From assembly GCF_000526215.1 (NCBI RefSeq), contig NZ_JAFQ01000004.1:4526001-4590000 (forward strand): a stretch of DNA of 64,000 nt, in the 5' to 3' direction. The notes beneath the pieces were generated by a model. That model saw nothing but the letters and a program-made list of their open reading frames with translations, ran no database searches and was not told the DNA's origin. Source of the stretch: Nocardia sp. BMG51109 (GTDB lineage Bacteria > Actinomycetota > Actinomycetes > Mycobacteriales > Mycobacteriaceae). Position numbers and translations under genes: made by a program. Positions 23,813-33,642 of the stretch are shown here, piece after piece; the first letter of the stretch is position 1, and every line of letters starts with the position of its first letter.

Positions 23813-26485
23813 TCACCGGGCGTGCTGGGTCGGTGCCGGGTGCGGGTCGCGGTGCCGGGGGCGCAGGGTCACCGGTAGCCGCCGGGGGGCGGCGACGAAA
23901 TCCCGGTTGGTCGGCCGGACCCGGTAGCCGGGGTCGGGGATCGGTTCCCAGCGCGACAGCAGCGCGGCGGTCTGCAGCGTGATGGTGAGCACCGCGAAAT
24001 TGCTTCCGGGACAGTGCCGGGGGCCGACGGAGAACGGCAGAATCGCTGTGCGGTCGATGGTTTCGACGCGGTCGGGAGCCCAACGCTCCGGATCGAAGAC
24101 CTCCGGGTCGGGAAACCAGCGTGCGTCGTGGTGAATCATGTACGGGCTGAACACGACCACCGAACCGGCCGGCAAGGTGGTCTCGCCGAGATCGACCGGG
24201 CCGGCGGCGGTATTCGTGCTCACCCAGGGCGCCCACATGCGCAGGGTCTCCTGTAGCGCCAGACGGAGAGAGGGCAGCTCGGTGGCGTATTCCGGGTGGA
24301 TCGGCCCGGCGCCGGCGACCGCATCCAGTTCGGCCCGGACGCGGGCGGCGATGCCGGGATGGCCCATCAGCTCGTGCCACAGCCAGGCCAGCATCGAGGC
24401 GGTGGAACCGACCCCGGCGGCGAGCATCAGCAGCAGTTCGTCGATGATCTGCTCGTCGTCGAGCCGGGCGCCCGTCTCGGGGTCGACGTGGTGGATCAGC
24501 GACGACAGCACGTCGTGGTAATCGTGGTCGCGGCGGCGGTACTCGGTGACGACCGCGCCGATCTCGGCCCGCACCCGCCGCGCCCGCCTGCGGAAGCGCC
24601 GGTCGGCGAGCAGCCGCAGCCGGCGCACCGGCGGCGGCAGCGCGGCGCGCTGGATCACCTGGCCGAGCAGCCACGGAATATGTTCGCGGATCTCGTCTTT
24701 CGCGTCGGCGCCGAAGTCGGCGGTGAACAGCGTGGCCGAGATCGTGTCCAGTACCAGCCGATGCGCCTCGTCCATCAGGTCCACCGGCCCGGCCGGCAGC
24801 GCGCTCGCCCAGCGTTCGGCGATATCGGTTGCCACGGCGGCGTATTCGAGCAGGCGGCGCTGCCGCAGGGCCGGTGCGACGAGGCGGCGGCGCAATTCGT
24901 GCGGTTTACCGCTGAGCACGTTCGAGGCGCCGTGAATGATGTCGCGCACCGCGTCGTGCAGGTCCTCGCGATGGAATTCGCCGGCCTCCCCGAAGGCGAC
25001 CCGGCGGATCAGCTCCGGAGTGGTCAGCACGTAGGCCGGGCGCGGGCCCAGCCGGATACGCACCACCGGGCCGAGCCGCGACAGCGAGGTGACGAAGCCG
25101 AGGCAGTCGCGCAGTACGTGCGGGCTGTGGCCGAGCAGCGGGAGCGCGCCCGGGGCGGTCGGTATGCCGGCGAGCGGATCCGGTTCGGCGAGCATACTCC
25201 GAAGTGCCTTCGGCGCAGGGAGTTTCGGCCGGGGGTATGCCGGCGCCCGCGGCGAGCGTCCGGCGGCCCGTTCGACCGACTCGCGGTAGACGGCGAGGAT
25301 GCGTTCGGTCTGCCGCGACTGCCGGACGGAATCGGCCCGCGCGACGAGCCTTTCCCGCATATCGGCCAGCCGGGACCGGTCGGTGGCCAGTTTCCGCAGC
25401 GTCTCGGCGATCGCGCCGGGCGACGGGTCGTCGGTGCGGATGCCGCCGCCGTCCGGAATCGTCTCGGCCAGATCGGGATCGCAGTACACCACCGGCAGCC
25501 CGACCGCGATCGCCTCCAGCAGCGCCATCCCCTGGGTGTCGAATCCGCGCGACGGGAACAGCAGCACATCGTGATCGCGCATGGCCGCGAGACATTCGGC
25601 CTGGCTCACCTCGCCGCGCAGGCGGATCCGGTCGCCGGCCCAGGCCGCGGCGGCTCGCGCCCGGTCGAACTCGTCACCGCCGCCGTAGATGTCGAGCGTG
25701 CAGCCCGTGGTGCGGACGACCGCGTCGACGGCCGCCAGCGGTCGTTTCTCCGCCGACAACCGGCCGCACCAGAGCGTCCGCAGCGGTTCGTCGCCTTCCG
25801 CGCTGGGCACCGGAACCGTTGGCGGGCCGATGTTTTCGAGCAGTTCGTCGTCGATGCCGTTGGACACCACGTGGATCGGATTGCCCAGCCCGTGGGCGCG
25901 CAGGCGGCGGGCGAAGTGCCGGGACGGGACCATCACCGTGTCGGCCGCGGCGGCGTGCGCGATGACGGTGCTCCAGGCATGGCGGGCGGCGCGGGACTCC
26001 TCGGCGCGCGGCATCGGTATCGGATTGCGCAGGAACAGCCCGTGCAGCCCGCGCAGGGCGAGCGCGGTCGGGTACGGCGCGGGCGAGGTGTTCTCGATGA
26101 AGGCGTCGTCGCGGCTGTGTACGGTCTGCACCAGCGGCAGCCCGTGGCGGCGGGCGGCCTGCACGCCCAGGATGCCGACGCCGTAGGTGGTGTGCCCGTG
26201 CACCACGTCGACCGGGCCGCGCGCCGCGAAGACGGCATCGATGAACCGTTCGTTGGTCTTGGACGGTATGACCATCGGATAGCCGTTCACGCGCACCGAC
26301 CGCAGCCCGGCCAGTTCCACGGCGTCCGGGGGCACGACGTCCGGGTGCACGGCGGGCGGCCCGGGCACGGTGAACAGGGTGACGCGGTGGCCGAGCCGCC
26401 GCAGGGCGCGACACTGCGAATTCACCGAAGTCTGGATCCCGCCGACCGTGGCGGGGTGAAAATCGGTGAACATCGCGACGTGCAC
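23813..26485 (-). CDS. Glycosyltransferase (GT4)-cytochrome P450 fusion
   Basis: 890 residues in one frame. Residues 1-~395 are a GT-B glycosyltransferase of family 4 (TDFHPATVGGIQTSVNSQC, VVSNGIDDELLEN, GRLSAEKRPLAAVDAV, SRGFDTQGMALLEAIAVGLP). Residues ~430-880 are a complete cytochrome P450: I-helix AAGVGSTAS, ETLR of the ExxR motif, and the haem loop FSVGPRHCPGSNFA with Cys825 as ligand. No internal start or stop separates them. A fusion of glycosylation and oxidation points to tailoring of one substrate. GTG 26485 has gagg just upstream. Redox partners are not seen nearby. Confidence 0.85.
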   Translation of the reverse strand: MHVAMFTDFHPATVGGIQTSVNSQCRALRRLGHRVTLFTVPGPPAVHPDVVPPDAVELAGLRSVRVNGYPMVIPSKTNERFIDAVFAARGPVDVVHGHTTYGVGILGVQAARRHGLPLVQTVHSRDDAFIENTSPAPYPTALALRGLHGLFLRNPIPMPRAEESRAARHAWSTVIAHAAAADTVMVPSRHFARRLRAHGLGNPIHVVSNGIDDELLENIGPPTVPVPSAEGDEPLRTLWCGRLSAEKRPLAAVDAVVRTTGCTLDIYGGGDEFDRARAAAAWAGDRIRLRGEVSQAECLAAMRDHDVLLFPSRGFDTQGMALLEAIAVGLPVVYCDPDLAETIPDGGGIRTDDPSPGAIAETLRKLATDRSRLADMRERLVARADSVRQSRQTERILAVYRESVERAAGRSPRAPAYPRPKLPAPKALRSMLAEPDPLAGIPTAPGALPLLGHSPHVLRDCLGFVTSLSRLGPVVRIRLGPRPAYVLTTPELIRRVAFGEAGEFHREDLHDAVRDIIHGASNVLSGKPHELRRRLVAPALRQRRLLEYAAVATDIAERWASALPAGPVDLMDEAHRLVLDTISATLFTADFGADAKDEIREHIPWLLGQVIQRAALPPPVRRLRLLADRRFRRRARRVRAEIGAVVTEYRRRDHDYHDVLSSLIHHVDPETGARLDDEQIIDELLLMLAAGVGSTASMLAWLWHELMGHPGIAARVRAELDAVAGAGPIHPEYATELPSLRLALQETLRMWAPWVSTNTAAGPVDLGETTLPAGSVVVFSPYMIHHDARWFPDPEVFDPERWAPDRVETIDRTAILPFSVGPRHCPGSNFAVLTITLQTAALLSRWEPIPDPGYRVRPTNRDFVAAPRRLPVTLRPRHRDPHPAPTQHAR

Positions 26486-26575
26486 GCCCTCACCCTACGG
26501 GCGGTGCGGGCGATGCGGAGGGAACTCGGTGAGCGAGCGCACGGCGGATTCGGCCGTGGCCGGAAAGGATGTGGC

Positions 26576-27856
26576 ATGAGAGTGGCGATTCCGTTGACCG
26601 GGACGCGGGGCGATGTGCAGCCCGCGGTGGCCCTGGGCCTCGAGCTGCGGCGGCGCGGTCATCAGGTGCGGCTGGGTGCCCCGCCGAATCTCGTCGGGTT
26701 CGCCACCCGGGCCGGGCTCACGGCACAGGCCTGCGGGCCGGACGTGCAGCAGCTGTACTCCTCGGAGGAGGGGCAGCGCGCGCTGGCCGCGGGCAGCAGT
26801 TTCCGGCTCATGCAGCTGGTCGGCAAGCAGATGGCCGACTACGCCGACCGGATGAACCACGAGGTGGTCGAGGTCTGCGCCGACGCCGACGTGATCGTGG
26901 CGACCATGCTGACCGAGGACCGGGCGCACGCGGTGTCCGAGGCCATGCGGGTGCCGATGGTGTCGATGCACGGATTTCCGAGCCGGTCCAATGCGGCCTA
27001 TGCGTTTCCCGGGTCGCTGCCCCCGCAGTGGCGTGCGCCGGCCGCGGTGAACCGGGCGACGTGGGCGGTGGGGGAGAACCTGCGCCGCGTCGTGTTCATG
27101 CGCTACCTGAATCGGCTGCGGCGGGATCTGGGCCTGCCGCGCTCGTTCGCGAGCACCGCCGCCGAATTGGCGCGCGACGGCGTGCCCGAGCTGCAGATCT
27201 ACGATCCCGCGCTGGTTCCCGGGCTGCCCGAGCAGTGGGGTGCCCGGCGCCCGTTCGTCGGATTCCTGCCGCTGGAGCGATCGGCACGGGAGGCGATCGG
27301 CGAGTCGAGCGCCGACGACACCGAGCTGATGGACTGGCTGCGGCAGGGCGACCCGCCGGTGTACTTCGGCTTCGGCAGCATGCCGATTCGCGATACCCAC
27401 GCCGTGCTGGCGATGGTGCGCGAGGTGTGTGATCGGCTGGGTCTGCGCGGGCTGGTCAGCGCGGGGTGGAGCGATCTCGACGCCGCCGACGCCGAGACGG
27501 GCCCGCGCATCCGGGTGGTGGGCCCGCTCGCCCACGACCTGGTGTTCCCGTTGTGCGCGGCCGCGGTGCACCACGGCGGCATCGGCACCACCTTCGAGAC
27601 GTTGCGCGCCGGGCTGCCCACCATGGTGTGTTCGGTGTCGTTCGACCAGCCCCTGTGGGGCGCGCAGGTGGAACGCCTGGGCGTCGGTGCGCACGTGAGC
27701 TTCCAGCGCCTCGACCGCGAGCGGCTCACCGAGGGACTGCGCCGGATCCTGCTTCCCGAGGTCGTCGCCCAGGCGAAAGGCCTTGCGGCGCAATTGCAGT
27801 CGAACTCGGACGCGACGGCCCGCGCGGCGGATATCATCGAGGCCGCGGCGCGGTGA
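26576..27856 (+). CDS. UDP-glycosyltransferase (GT1, sterol/macrolide type)
   Basis: 426 residues starting MRVAIPLTGTRGDVQPAVALG, the hallmark of GT28/GT1 enzymes that glycosylate sterols, macrolides or lipids. The nucleotide-binding half shows PVYFGFGSMPI and HHGGIGTTFETLRAGLP (about 332-348). It is divergent from the GT4-P450 fusion across only 90 bp, so both may serve one glycolipid or natural product. Confidence 0.88.
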   Translation: MRVAIPLTGTRGDVQPAVALGLELRRRGHQVRLGAPPNLVGFATRAGLTAQACGPDVQQLYSSEEGQRALAAGSSFRLMQLVGKQMADYADRMNHEVVEVCADADVIVATMLTEDRAHAVSEAMRVPMVSMHGFPSRSNAAYAFPGSLPPQWRAPAAVNRATWAVGENLRRVVFMRYLNRLRRDLGLPRSFASTAAELARDGVPELQIYDPALVPGLPEQWGARRPFVGFLPLERSAREAIGESSADDTELMDWLRQGDPPVYFGFGSMPIRDTHAVLAMVREVCDRLGLRGLVSAGWSDLDAADAETGPRIRVVGPLAHDLVFPLCAAAVHHGGIGTTFETLRAGLPTMVCSVSFDQPLWGAQVERLGVGAHVSFQRLDRERLTEGLRRILLPEVVAQAKGLAAQLQSNSDATARAADIIEAAAR

Positions 27857-28076
27857 GCACGGTCCGGGTCGGATCCGATGTGGTGGCCGTGTGGTGCGGG
27901 TGCCGATTCGGCGAGGCATCGGTCGTGCCGAGGCCGGCGCGGCGCGGCGTGCGCCTGCCCACCCGGGTCGGGAACCGGGCGGCGGTGAGGTGTACGAACG
28001 GTGCTCGGCGGCCGGGCGTCTCGGCCGAGTGCGGCGGACGGCAGCCGACCGAGGCGCCGGTTGCCGGTGGTCGCCG

Positions 28077-28838
28077 ATGACGTCCGTGCTGGCGCGGGGG
28101 TGCGGGGATTCGTGGGTGATGGTGCGGCGGTGCCTGCGGCGGACGGTGCGCAGCCGGGATACGCTGCTCATCTCCATCCTGCTGCCGGTGCTGATCATGC
28201 TGCTGTTCGTCTACGTGTTCGGCGGCGCGATTCAGGTCGACGTGCCCTATGTGGCCTACGTTGTGCCGGGAATCATCCTGCTGTGCACCGGATTCGGCGC
28301 CTCGATCACCGCGACCGCGGTGGCCTGGGACGTGCGGGGCGGCGCCGTCGAGCGGTTCCGGACGCTGCCGTCGTTCCGGCAGGCGCTGCTGGCCGGGCAC
28401 GTCGGCGAGGGCATGCTGCGGAACCTGGGGGTGATCGTCCTCGTCGTCGCGGTCGCGATCGCGCTCGGGTTCCGCCCGCGCGCGGGATTTCTCGCGTGGG
28501 CCGCCGTCGCCGGGCTGGTTCTCCTCTTCGTGCACGCCATCGCCTGGATCTCGATCGCGCTCGGCCTGCTGGCCCGGAATCCGGAGGCCGCGGGCGGTTT
28601 CACCTACGCCATCATGTTCATCCCGTACGTCAGCAGCGCCTTCGTCCCCACCGCCACCATGCCGGGCTGGCTGCGCGGCTTCGCCGACCACCAGCCCGCC
28701 ACCCCCATCGTCGGCACGATCCGCGGCCTGCTCACCGCCACCCCGACCGGCTCCGGCGCCCTGTCGGCCGTGCTCTGGTGCCTGGGCCTGAGCGCAGTCG
28801 GTTTCCTCTGTGCCGCACTGCTTTTCGAGCGCCGGTGA
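28077..28838 (+). CDS. ABC-2 type transporter permease (DrrB-like)
   Basis: 253 residues with about six membrane helices (LLISILLPVLIMLLFVYVFGG at the first) and the ABC-2 conserved segment around VAWDVRGGAVERFRTLP. The final helices end LLFERR. It resembles drug- and lipid-exporting ABC-2 permeases. The ATPase subunit that normally precedes such genes is absent. The 220 bp upstream (27857-28076) hold no recognisable gene. It probably uses an ATPase encoded elsewhere. Confidence 0.8.
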   Translation: MTSVLARGCGDSWVMVRRCLRRTVRSRDTLLISILLPVLIMLLFVYVFGGAIQVDVPYVAYVVPGIILLCTGFGASITATAVAWDVRGGAVERFRTLPSFRQALLAGHVGEGMLRNLGVIVLVVAVAIALGFRPRAGFLAWAAVAGLVLLFVHAIAWISIALGLLARNPEAAGGFTYAIMFIPYVSSAFVPTATMPGWLRGFADHQPATPIVGTIRGLLTATPTGSGALSAVLWCLGLSAVGFLCAALLFERR

Positions 28839-28854
28839 AAGGTCCGCGGCGGGC

Positions 28855-30477
28855 TCATCCCGAGTCCCGGACGTCCCCGTGCCGATCGCGTAGCGCCCGC
28901 CGGCGGATCTTGCCGGTCTGGGTCTTCGGGAGTTCGGCGATGATGTCCACGGTCCTGGGCCGCTTGTAGGGCGCGAGCCGGTCCCGGGCGAAGGAGATCA
29001 GGTCGTCGGCACGCGCGGTGTGGCCGTCCTCGAGGGAGACGTAGGCGGCCACGGACTCACCCCGATATTCGTCGGGAACGCCCACCACCGCGGCCTCGAA
29101 CACGGCCGGATGCTCGTAGAGGACGTCCTCGACCTCGCGCGGCCACACCTTGTACCCGGAGACGTTGATCTGGTCCTTGATCCGGTCGACGAGATAGACC
29201 CAGCCCCGTTCGTCCACGAGCGCGCTGTCGCCGGTGTGCAGCCGGCCGGCGGGCATGGTTTCCTCGGAAGCCTGCGGGTTGCGCCAATATCCGCCGACCA
29301 CGTGCGGCCCGGTGACCACGAGTTCGCCCTGCTGCCCGGGCGGGAGCCGGCGCCCCTCGGTGTCGACCACCTCGACGCCCACACCCGGTAGCGGCATCCC
29401 GATGGACAAGGTGCCGCTGTCCGGATCGATCGGCGCGCTCGTTCCGGGCGGCACCGCGATGACGCCCGACGAGGTCTCGGTCATGCCGTAGGCGTTGTGG
29501 ATGTAGTGCCCGAACCGCTCCCGGAACCGGGCGACCGTACTCGGCGGGACCGGCGCGCCCCCGCTGAACAGCGTCTTGATGGTGGCGAAATGGTCGGCGG
29601 ACGCGCGGTCGGAGTTCATCATGGCGTTGAAGGCGGTGATGGAACCGATCGTGTACGTGACGGCGTGCTCACGCAGCGCGTCGACGACGACGTCGGCGTG
29701 GAACCGTCCGGTGAACACCAGCGACGTGCGTTCGGTCAGCGCGAGCGAGCCGATGACGACGGCGCCGGTGATATGGAACAGCGGGGCGAGCGCGAAGACG
29801 ACGTCTCCGGGCGCGATGCCCGCCATCCCGGCGAAACCGCTCGTCACCGCCAGCACATTGGCGTGCGAATTCATCGCGCCCTTCGGCGGGCCGGTGGTGC
29901 CGGACGTATAGGCGAGAAACGCCAGATCGTCGCCGCGCACCCGCACCCGCGGTGGTCGCCTGCCGGCGTACGTGCCGGCCAAGGCAAGGAGATCGGTGTC
30001 GGCGGGGGCGGTCGCCGTACCCTCGAAGATCCGAGGATCGTTGCGGGACTGGAGATCCGACTCCGCCGTGCCGAGCACCCACCGGACCGCCGTGCCGTCG
30101 ACGCTCTCCCGGACCGGCCGCACGTCGCGGTCGGTGGTGACGATGCCGACCGGCTCGGCGTCCTCGACCAGCGTCCGGAGTTCCCGCCCGCGATACATGG
30201 GATTGAGCAGCAACGCGACGGCGCCGAGTTTCCACAGCGCGAGCAGGACGAGCGCGTACTGCGGAATGTTCTGCAGGTGGATTCCCACCCGGTCGCCCTG
30301 TGCCACACCGCGATCGGCCAGCGCGGCCGCGAGGGCGTCCGCCAGCTCGTCGGTCCGGCGGACGGACAGCGTCGTATCGAAATACACGAGGGCCGGTGCG
30401 TCGGCATCGTGCCGGACCCGGTCGTCCCAGGCCTCCACCAGCGTGCCGAAGCGCGGGCGGATCGCTGCGGTGCTCAC
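28855..30477 (-). CDS. Acyl-CoA synthetase (AMP-binding)
   Basis: 540 residues. Core motifs are AYTSGTTGPPKGAMNSHAN, YGMTETSSG, HTGDSALVDERGW, the hinge DRIKDQINVSGYKVWP and the terminal PKTQTGKIRRR with the adenylation lysine. The enzyme converts a carboxylic acid to its CoA ester via an acyl-AMP. GTG 30477 overlaps the upstream MFS stop (GTGA). As the last gene of the lyase/hydratase/transporter operon it may activate the acid released by the lyase, for example propionate or a similar short acid. The substrate is inferred. Confidence 0.85.
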   Translation of the reverse strand: MSTAAIRPRFGTLVEAWDDRVRHDADAPALVYFDTTLSVRRTDELADALAAALADRGVAQGDRVGIHLQNIPQYALVLLALWKLGAVALLLNPMYRGRELRTLVEDAEPVGIVTTDRDVRPVRESVDGTAVRWVLGTAESDLQSRNDPRIFEGTATAPADTDLLALAGTYAGRRPPRVRVRGDDLAFLAYTSGTTGPPKGAMNSHANVLAVTSGFAGMAGIAPGDVVFALAPLFHITGAVVIGSLALTERTSLVFTGRFHADVVVDALREHAVTYTIGSITAFNAMMNSDRASADHFATIKTLFSGGAPVPPSTVARFRERFGHYIHNAYGMTETSSGVIAVPPGTSAPIDPDSGTLSIGMPLPGVGVEVVDTEGRRLPPGQQGELVVTGPHVVGGYWRNPQASEETMPAGRLHTGDSALVDERGWVYLVDRIKDQINVSGYKVWPREVEDVLYEHPAVFEAAVVGVPDEYRGESVAAYVSLEDGHTARADDLISFARDRLAPYKRPRTVDIIAELPKTQTGKIRRRALRDRHGDVRDSG

Positions 30478-31838
30478 GCCGGGAGTTCCTTCCGTCCGGT
30501 CTCGCGGATGGTCGCGACGGTGAGCAGGCCGATGGCGCAGACTCCCATCACCCAATACGCGGGAGACATTGCGCTGCCGGTGGATTCGACCAGCTGCGCG
30601 GCGACGTACGGCGCCGTCCCGCCGGCGGCGATGGTGCCGATATTGAATCCCAGGGACACCCCGGTGTACCGGATCGTGCGCGGGAACAGCTCGGTGAACA
30701 GCGGGAACGCGGGGACCTGCACCACGCCGTTGAGGACCATGTAGACGAAGTAGACGATCCCGATGACGAGAATGCTCGACGTCGCCCCCATGATCATGAA
30801 GGCCGGGAGGGCGAGGACCACATAGCCGAGGTATCCGCCGACGAGCACCGGTTTCCGGCCCCACCTGTCGGTGAGCATGCCGCTGATCGGGAAGGTCGCG
30901 CAGGCCAGCGCGATACTGATCGCCGACGTCCAGTACACGGCGTCCTTCGAGAATCCCAGGTCGTTGATCAGGTAGACGCTGAAGTACGTCAGCCCGACAT
31001 AGCCGGATCCGTTCATCGCGATCGCCACGCCGACGACCCGGAGCACGGCCAGCGGATTCCGCGCGACGACGTCCAGCAGCGGACTCTTGGCGACCTCCTC
31101 CTTCTCGGCCATCTCCGCGAACTCGGGGGTGTCCTCCAGCTTCATCCGGACGCGCAGGCACAGCACGGCGAGGGGGAGCGAGAGCAGGAACGGGATCCGC
31201 CACCCCCACGACTCCATCTGGTCGTCCGTGGTGGCCAGTGCCACCAGACCGACGACCGCGGCGGCCACGGCGAAGCCCAGGGTCGACCCGATCGGGGTGA
31301 AGGAACCGAAGAACCCGCGCCGCCGGTGCGGCGCCGACTCGGCGATATAGGTCGCCGCGCCACCCACTTCGCCGCCGGCCGAAAAGCCTTGGGCGAGACG
31401 GATGATCACCAGCAGAACCGGAGCGAGCACGCCGACGGACGAGTGGGTCGGCAGCAGACCCACGAGGCCGCAGGCGATCCCCATGCTGACCACCGTGAGA
31501 ACGAGCGCGGAGCGGCGCCCGCGCCGGTCGCCGAGGCGGCCGAAGAAGATCCCGCCGAGCGGCCGGGCGACATAGGCGACCCCGAAGACGGCCAGCGTCG
31601 CGAGGATCGACGCGCCGGAACTGTCCGACGGGAAGAACAGCGGCGCGATGGTGACGGCGAGGAACCCGTAGACGGCGAAGTCGTAATACTCGATGAGGGT
31701 GCCCACCCCGCCGGCGAGGGCGGCCCGGCGCGCCATGGCATTCCGCTTCTCCGATGCCGCCGTCTTCTCCGATGCCGTCGTCGCCGAGGGCCCGGACGTC
31801 CGCTGCGGCTCCCCGACGCGATGCTCTACGTTGGTCAT
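30474..31838 (-). CDS. MFS transporter, metabolite:H+ symporter (MHS) family
   Basis: 454 residues with twelve predicted helices. The opening GTLIEYYDFAVYGFLAVTIAPLFFP, GRLGDRRGRR and RLAQGFSAGGEVGGAATYIAE are typical of the MHS subgroup (shikimate, proline/betaine, citrate transporters). It is coupled to the genes on each side by four-base overlaps, so it very likely imports the substrate of the operon, probably a di- or tricarboxylic acid. Confidence 0.9.
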   Translation of the reverse strand: MTNVEHRVGEPQRTSGPSATTASEKTAASEKRNAMARRAALAGGVGTLIEYYDFAVYGFLAVTIAPLFFPSDSSGASILATLAVFGVAYVARPLGGIFFGRLGDRRGRRSALVLTVVSMGIACGLVGLLPTHSSVGVLAPVLLVIIRLAQGFSAGGEVGGAATYIAESAPHRRRGFFGSFTPIGSTLGFAVAAAVVGLVALATTDDQMESWGWRIPFLLSLPLAVLCLRVRMKLEDTPEFAEMAEKEEVAKSPLLDVVARNPLAVLRVVGVAIAMNGSGYVGLTYFSVYLINDLGFSKDAVYWTSAISIALACATFPISGMLTDRWGRKPVLVGGYLGYVVLALPAFMIMGATSSILVIGIVYFVYMVLNGVVQVPAFPLFTELFPRTIRYTGVSLGFNIGTIAAGGTAPYVAAQLVESTGSAMSPAYWVMGVCAIGLLTVATIRETGRKELPA

Positions 31839-32368
31839 ATCGCTTGTCCTTGGCGTGCGTGCTCGGCGAGCAGGAGTTCATACGAGCCACCGGCCTCGAT
31901 GACCTGGACCGTCCGCGGATTCGGTGGCGTACCGGCCAATTCGGTCCCGTCGGGCAGGCGCAGGGCGGCGGCGCGCCAGTCGAGTGCCACGGCGTCGTCG
32001 ACCGTCACGGCGGCCGCGACGCCGGGGATCGTGATCAACGGCATGCCGTTGAACGTCTCGCCCCGCCAGAAACCGGGCGAGAACGATTCCGCGACGATCG
32101 CCGAGATGCCCGCATTGCGCAGGGCGACCATCGGGGGATAGTGCGGATGTCCGTAGCCGAAGTTCCGTCCGCCGACGATGATGTCGCCGGGGCGGACGCG
32201 GTCGGCGAAGGACGGGTCGTAGGCCGTCATACACACCGACCGCAGGTGATCGGCGTCGTAGGACTTGATGTTGGAGACACCGACGACGAGGTCGATGTCG
32301 AAATCGTCGCCGAAGATCCAGGCGACCTTGCCCTCGATGACATCGGGCGGTGGTGGATAAGCGCTCAT
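31835..32368 (-). CDS. Aconitase-family hydratase, small (swivel) subunit
   Basis: 177 residues with VAWIFGDDFDIDLVVG, GDIIVGGRNFGYGHPHYPP and SFSPGFWRGETFNGMPLI, the LeuD-type swivel domain of two-subunit aconitase-family (de)hydratases. It pairs with the large subunit encoded just upstream (ATGA overlap). Substrate could be an isopropylmalate-, citraconate- or dimethylmaleate-like acid. The partner lyase argues for a C-C-cleaving catabolic route, not leucine synthesis. Confidence 0.85.
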   Translation of the reverse strand: MSAYPPPPDVIEGKVAWIFGDDFDIDLVVGVSNIKSYDADHLRSVCMTAYDPSFADRVRPGDIIVGGRNFGYGHPHYPPMVALRNAGISAIVAESFSPGFWRGETFNGMPLITIPGVAAAVTVDDAVALDWRAAALRLPDGTELAGTPPNPRTVQVIEAGGSYELLLAEHARQGQAI

Positions 32369-33642
32369 TGCACCGACTCCTGGATGGTGCCGGCGAGGGC
32401 GCTCGCGGCGACGGTGTAGGGCGATCCCATGTAGATATTGGCGTCCGGGCTGCCCATTCGTCCCGAGATGTTCAGGACGCCGGTGGAGATGCAGTTCTCG
32501 CCTGCCTGCAGGGGCTTCTGGTATCCGAAGCAGAAGTCGCAGCTCGAGACGTTGATCGTCGCGCCGGCGGCCCGGAGCACGTCGAGAATGCCCTCCTGCT
32601 CGGCCTGCTCGTACACCTGCTGCGAGGTCGGTACGACGTTCAGTTCCACACCGGAGGCGACGGTGCGGCCGTCGAGGACCAGTGCCGCGGCGCGCAGATC
32701 CTCGATGCGGCCGCTGGCGCACGAGCCGATGAACGCCTTCGTGATCGGCGTTCCCGCGAGTTCCTGGGCGGTCTTGGTGTTGGCGACCCGGGCCGAGCCC
32801 GGCAGGACCACCCGCGGGGTCAGGGTCGCGAGATCGATCGTGTAGCGGGCCGCGTAGGTGGCGTCGGCATCGGGGCGCACCGGATCGAAGTCGCGCCGAG
32901 CGACCTGGTGCGCGTAGGCCAAGGACATCTCGTCGGGTTCGAACAGCGCCGAGACGGCGCCGGTGAACATCGCCATCCCGCACAGGCCCTGGCGATGATC
33001 GATCGCCATCGCCCGCGCGCCGGGTCCGCCGAATTCCATGACCTGATGCGCACATCCGTCGGCGCCGACCATATCGATGATGGTGTGCACGAGGTCCCGG
33101 CTGTCGACGCCGGGCGGGAATTCGCCGACGAGGTCGAAGCGTGTGGTCGCGGGGATGTCGACGAAAAGCTGTCCGGTGACCCAGGCCTCGATGAGATCGC
33201 GGCGAATTCCCCAGCCCAGGGCGCCGAATGCCCCCACGCCGCTGATGTGGCCGTCGAAGTGGACGAGGAACTCGCCGGGAATCGCCAGTCCCAGTTCGGC
33301 TGTCAGCTGATGGCCGATGCCGCGGCCCTCGTGCAACTCGATGCCGTAGAACTCGCACCAGTCCCGGGTCACCTGGTGGACCTCGGTCTCCTTGTCGTTG
33401 CGCTTCGTCAGCATGTGATCGATGAATACGACATACCGGCTCGGGTCCTGCAATCGGGTGATCCCGAAGTCCTCCCGCATCTGCCGGAACATCACGTCCG
33501 TGTACCCGGGGAAGTCGTAGGCGATCATGCGCGCCGGTCGTACCGCGTGGTTCTCTCCGGCGCGGACTGCCGGTCGATCCGAGGCGCGGCCCAGGATCTT
33601 CTCCACCATCGTGTGACCCATCGTGTAACCCATCGCGGTCAC
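32365..33642 (-). CDS. Aconitase-family hydratase, large (Fe-S) subunit
   Basis: 425 residues, LeuC-like length. Iron-sulfur ligands are visible as GSCASGRIEDL and SSCDFCFG, followed by SGRMGSPDANIYMGSPYT, as in homoaconitase/isopropylmalate-dehydratase large subunits. The start at GTG 33642 overlaps the lyase stop (GTGA). With the small subunit it would reversibly hydrate an unsaturated dicarboxylate. In Eubacterium barkeri a comparable hydratase pair works with 2,3-dimethylmalate lyase. That parallel is an inference here. Confidence 0.85.
   Translation of the reverse strand: MTAMGYTMGHTMVEKILGRASDRPAVRAGENHAVRPARMIAYDFPGYTDVMFRQMREDFGITRLQDPSRYVVFIDHMLTKRNDKETEVHQVTRDWCEFYGIELHEGRGIGHQLTAELGLAIPGEFLVHFDGHISGVGAFGALGWGIRRDLIEAWVTGQLFVDIPATTRFDLVGEFPPGVDSRDLVHTIIDMVGADGCAHQVMEFGGPGARAMAIDHRQGLCGMAMFTGAVSALFEPDEMSLAYAHQVARRDFDPVRPDADATYAARYTIDLATLTPRVVLPGSARVANTKTAQELAGTPITKAFIGSCASGRIEDLRAAALVLDGRTVASGVELNVVPTSQQVYEQAEQEGILDVLRAAGATINVSSCDFCFGYQKPLQAGENCISTGVLNISGRMGSPDANIYMGSPYTVAASALAGTIQESVQ

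Noticed and set aside
28855..31890. A 1011-residue minus-strand frame that looks like a fusion upstream of the acyl-CoA ligase
   Set aside because: The extra N-terminal part is the antisense/out-of-frame reading of the MFS gene. The real start is GTG 30477, which overlaps the MFS stop.
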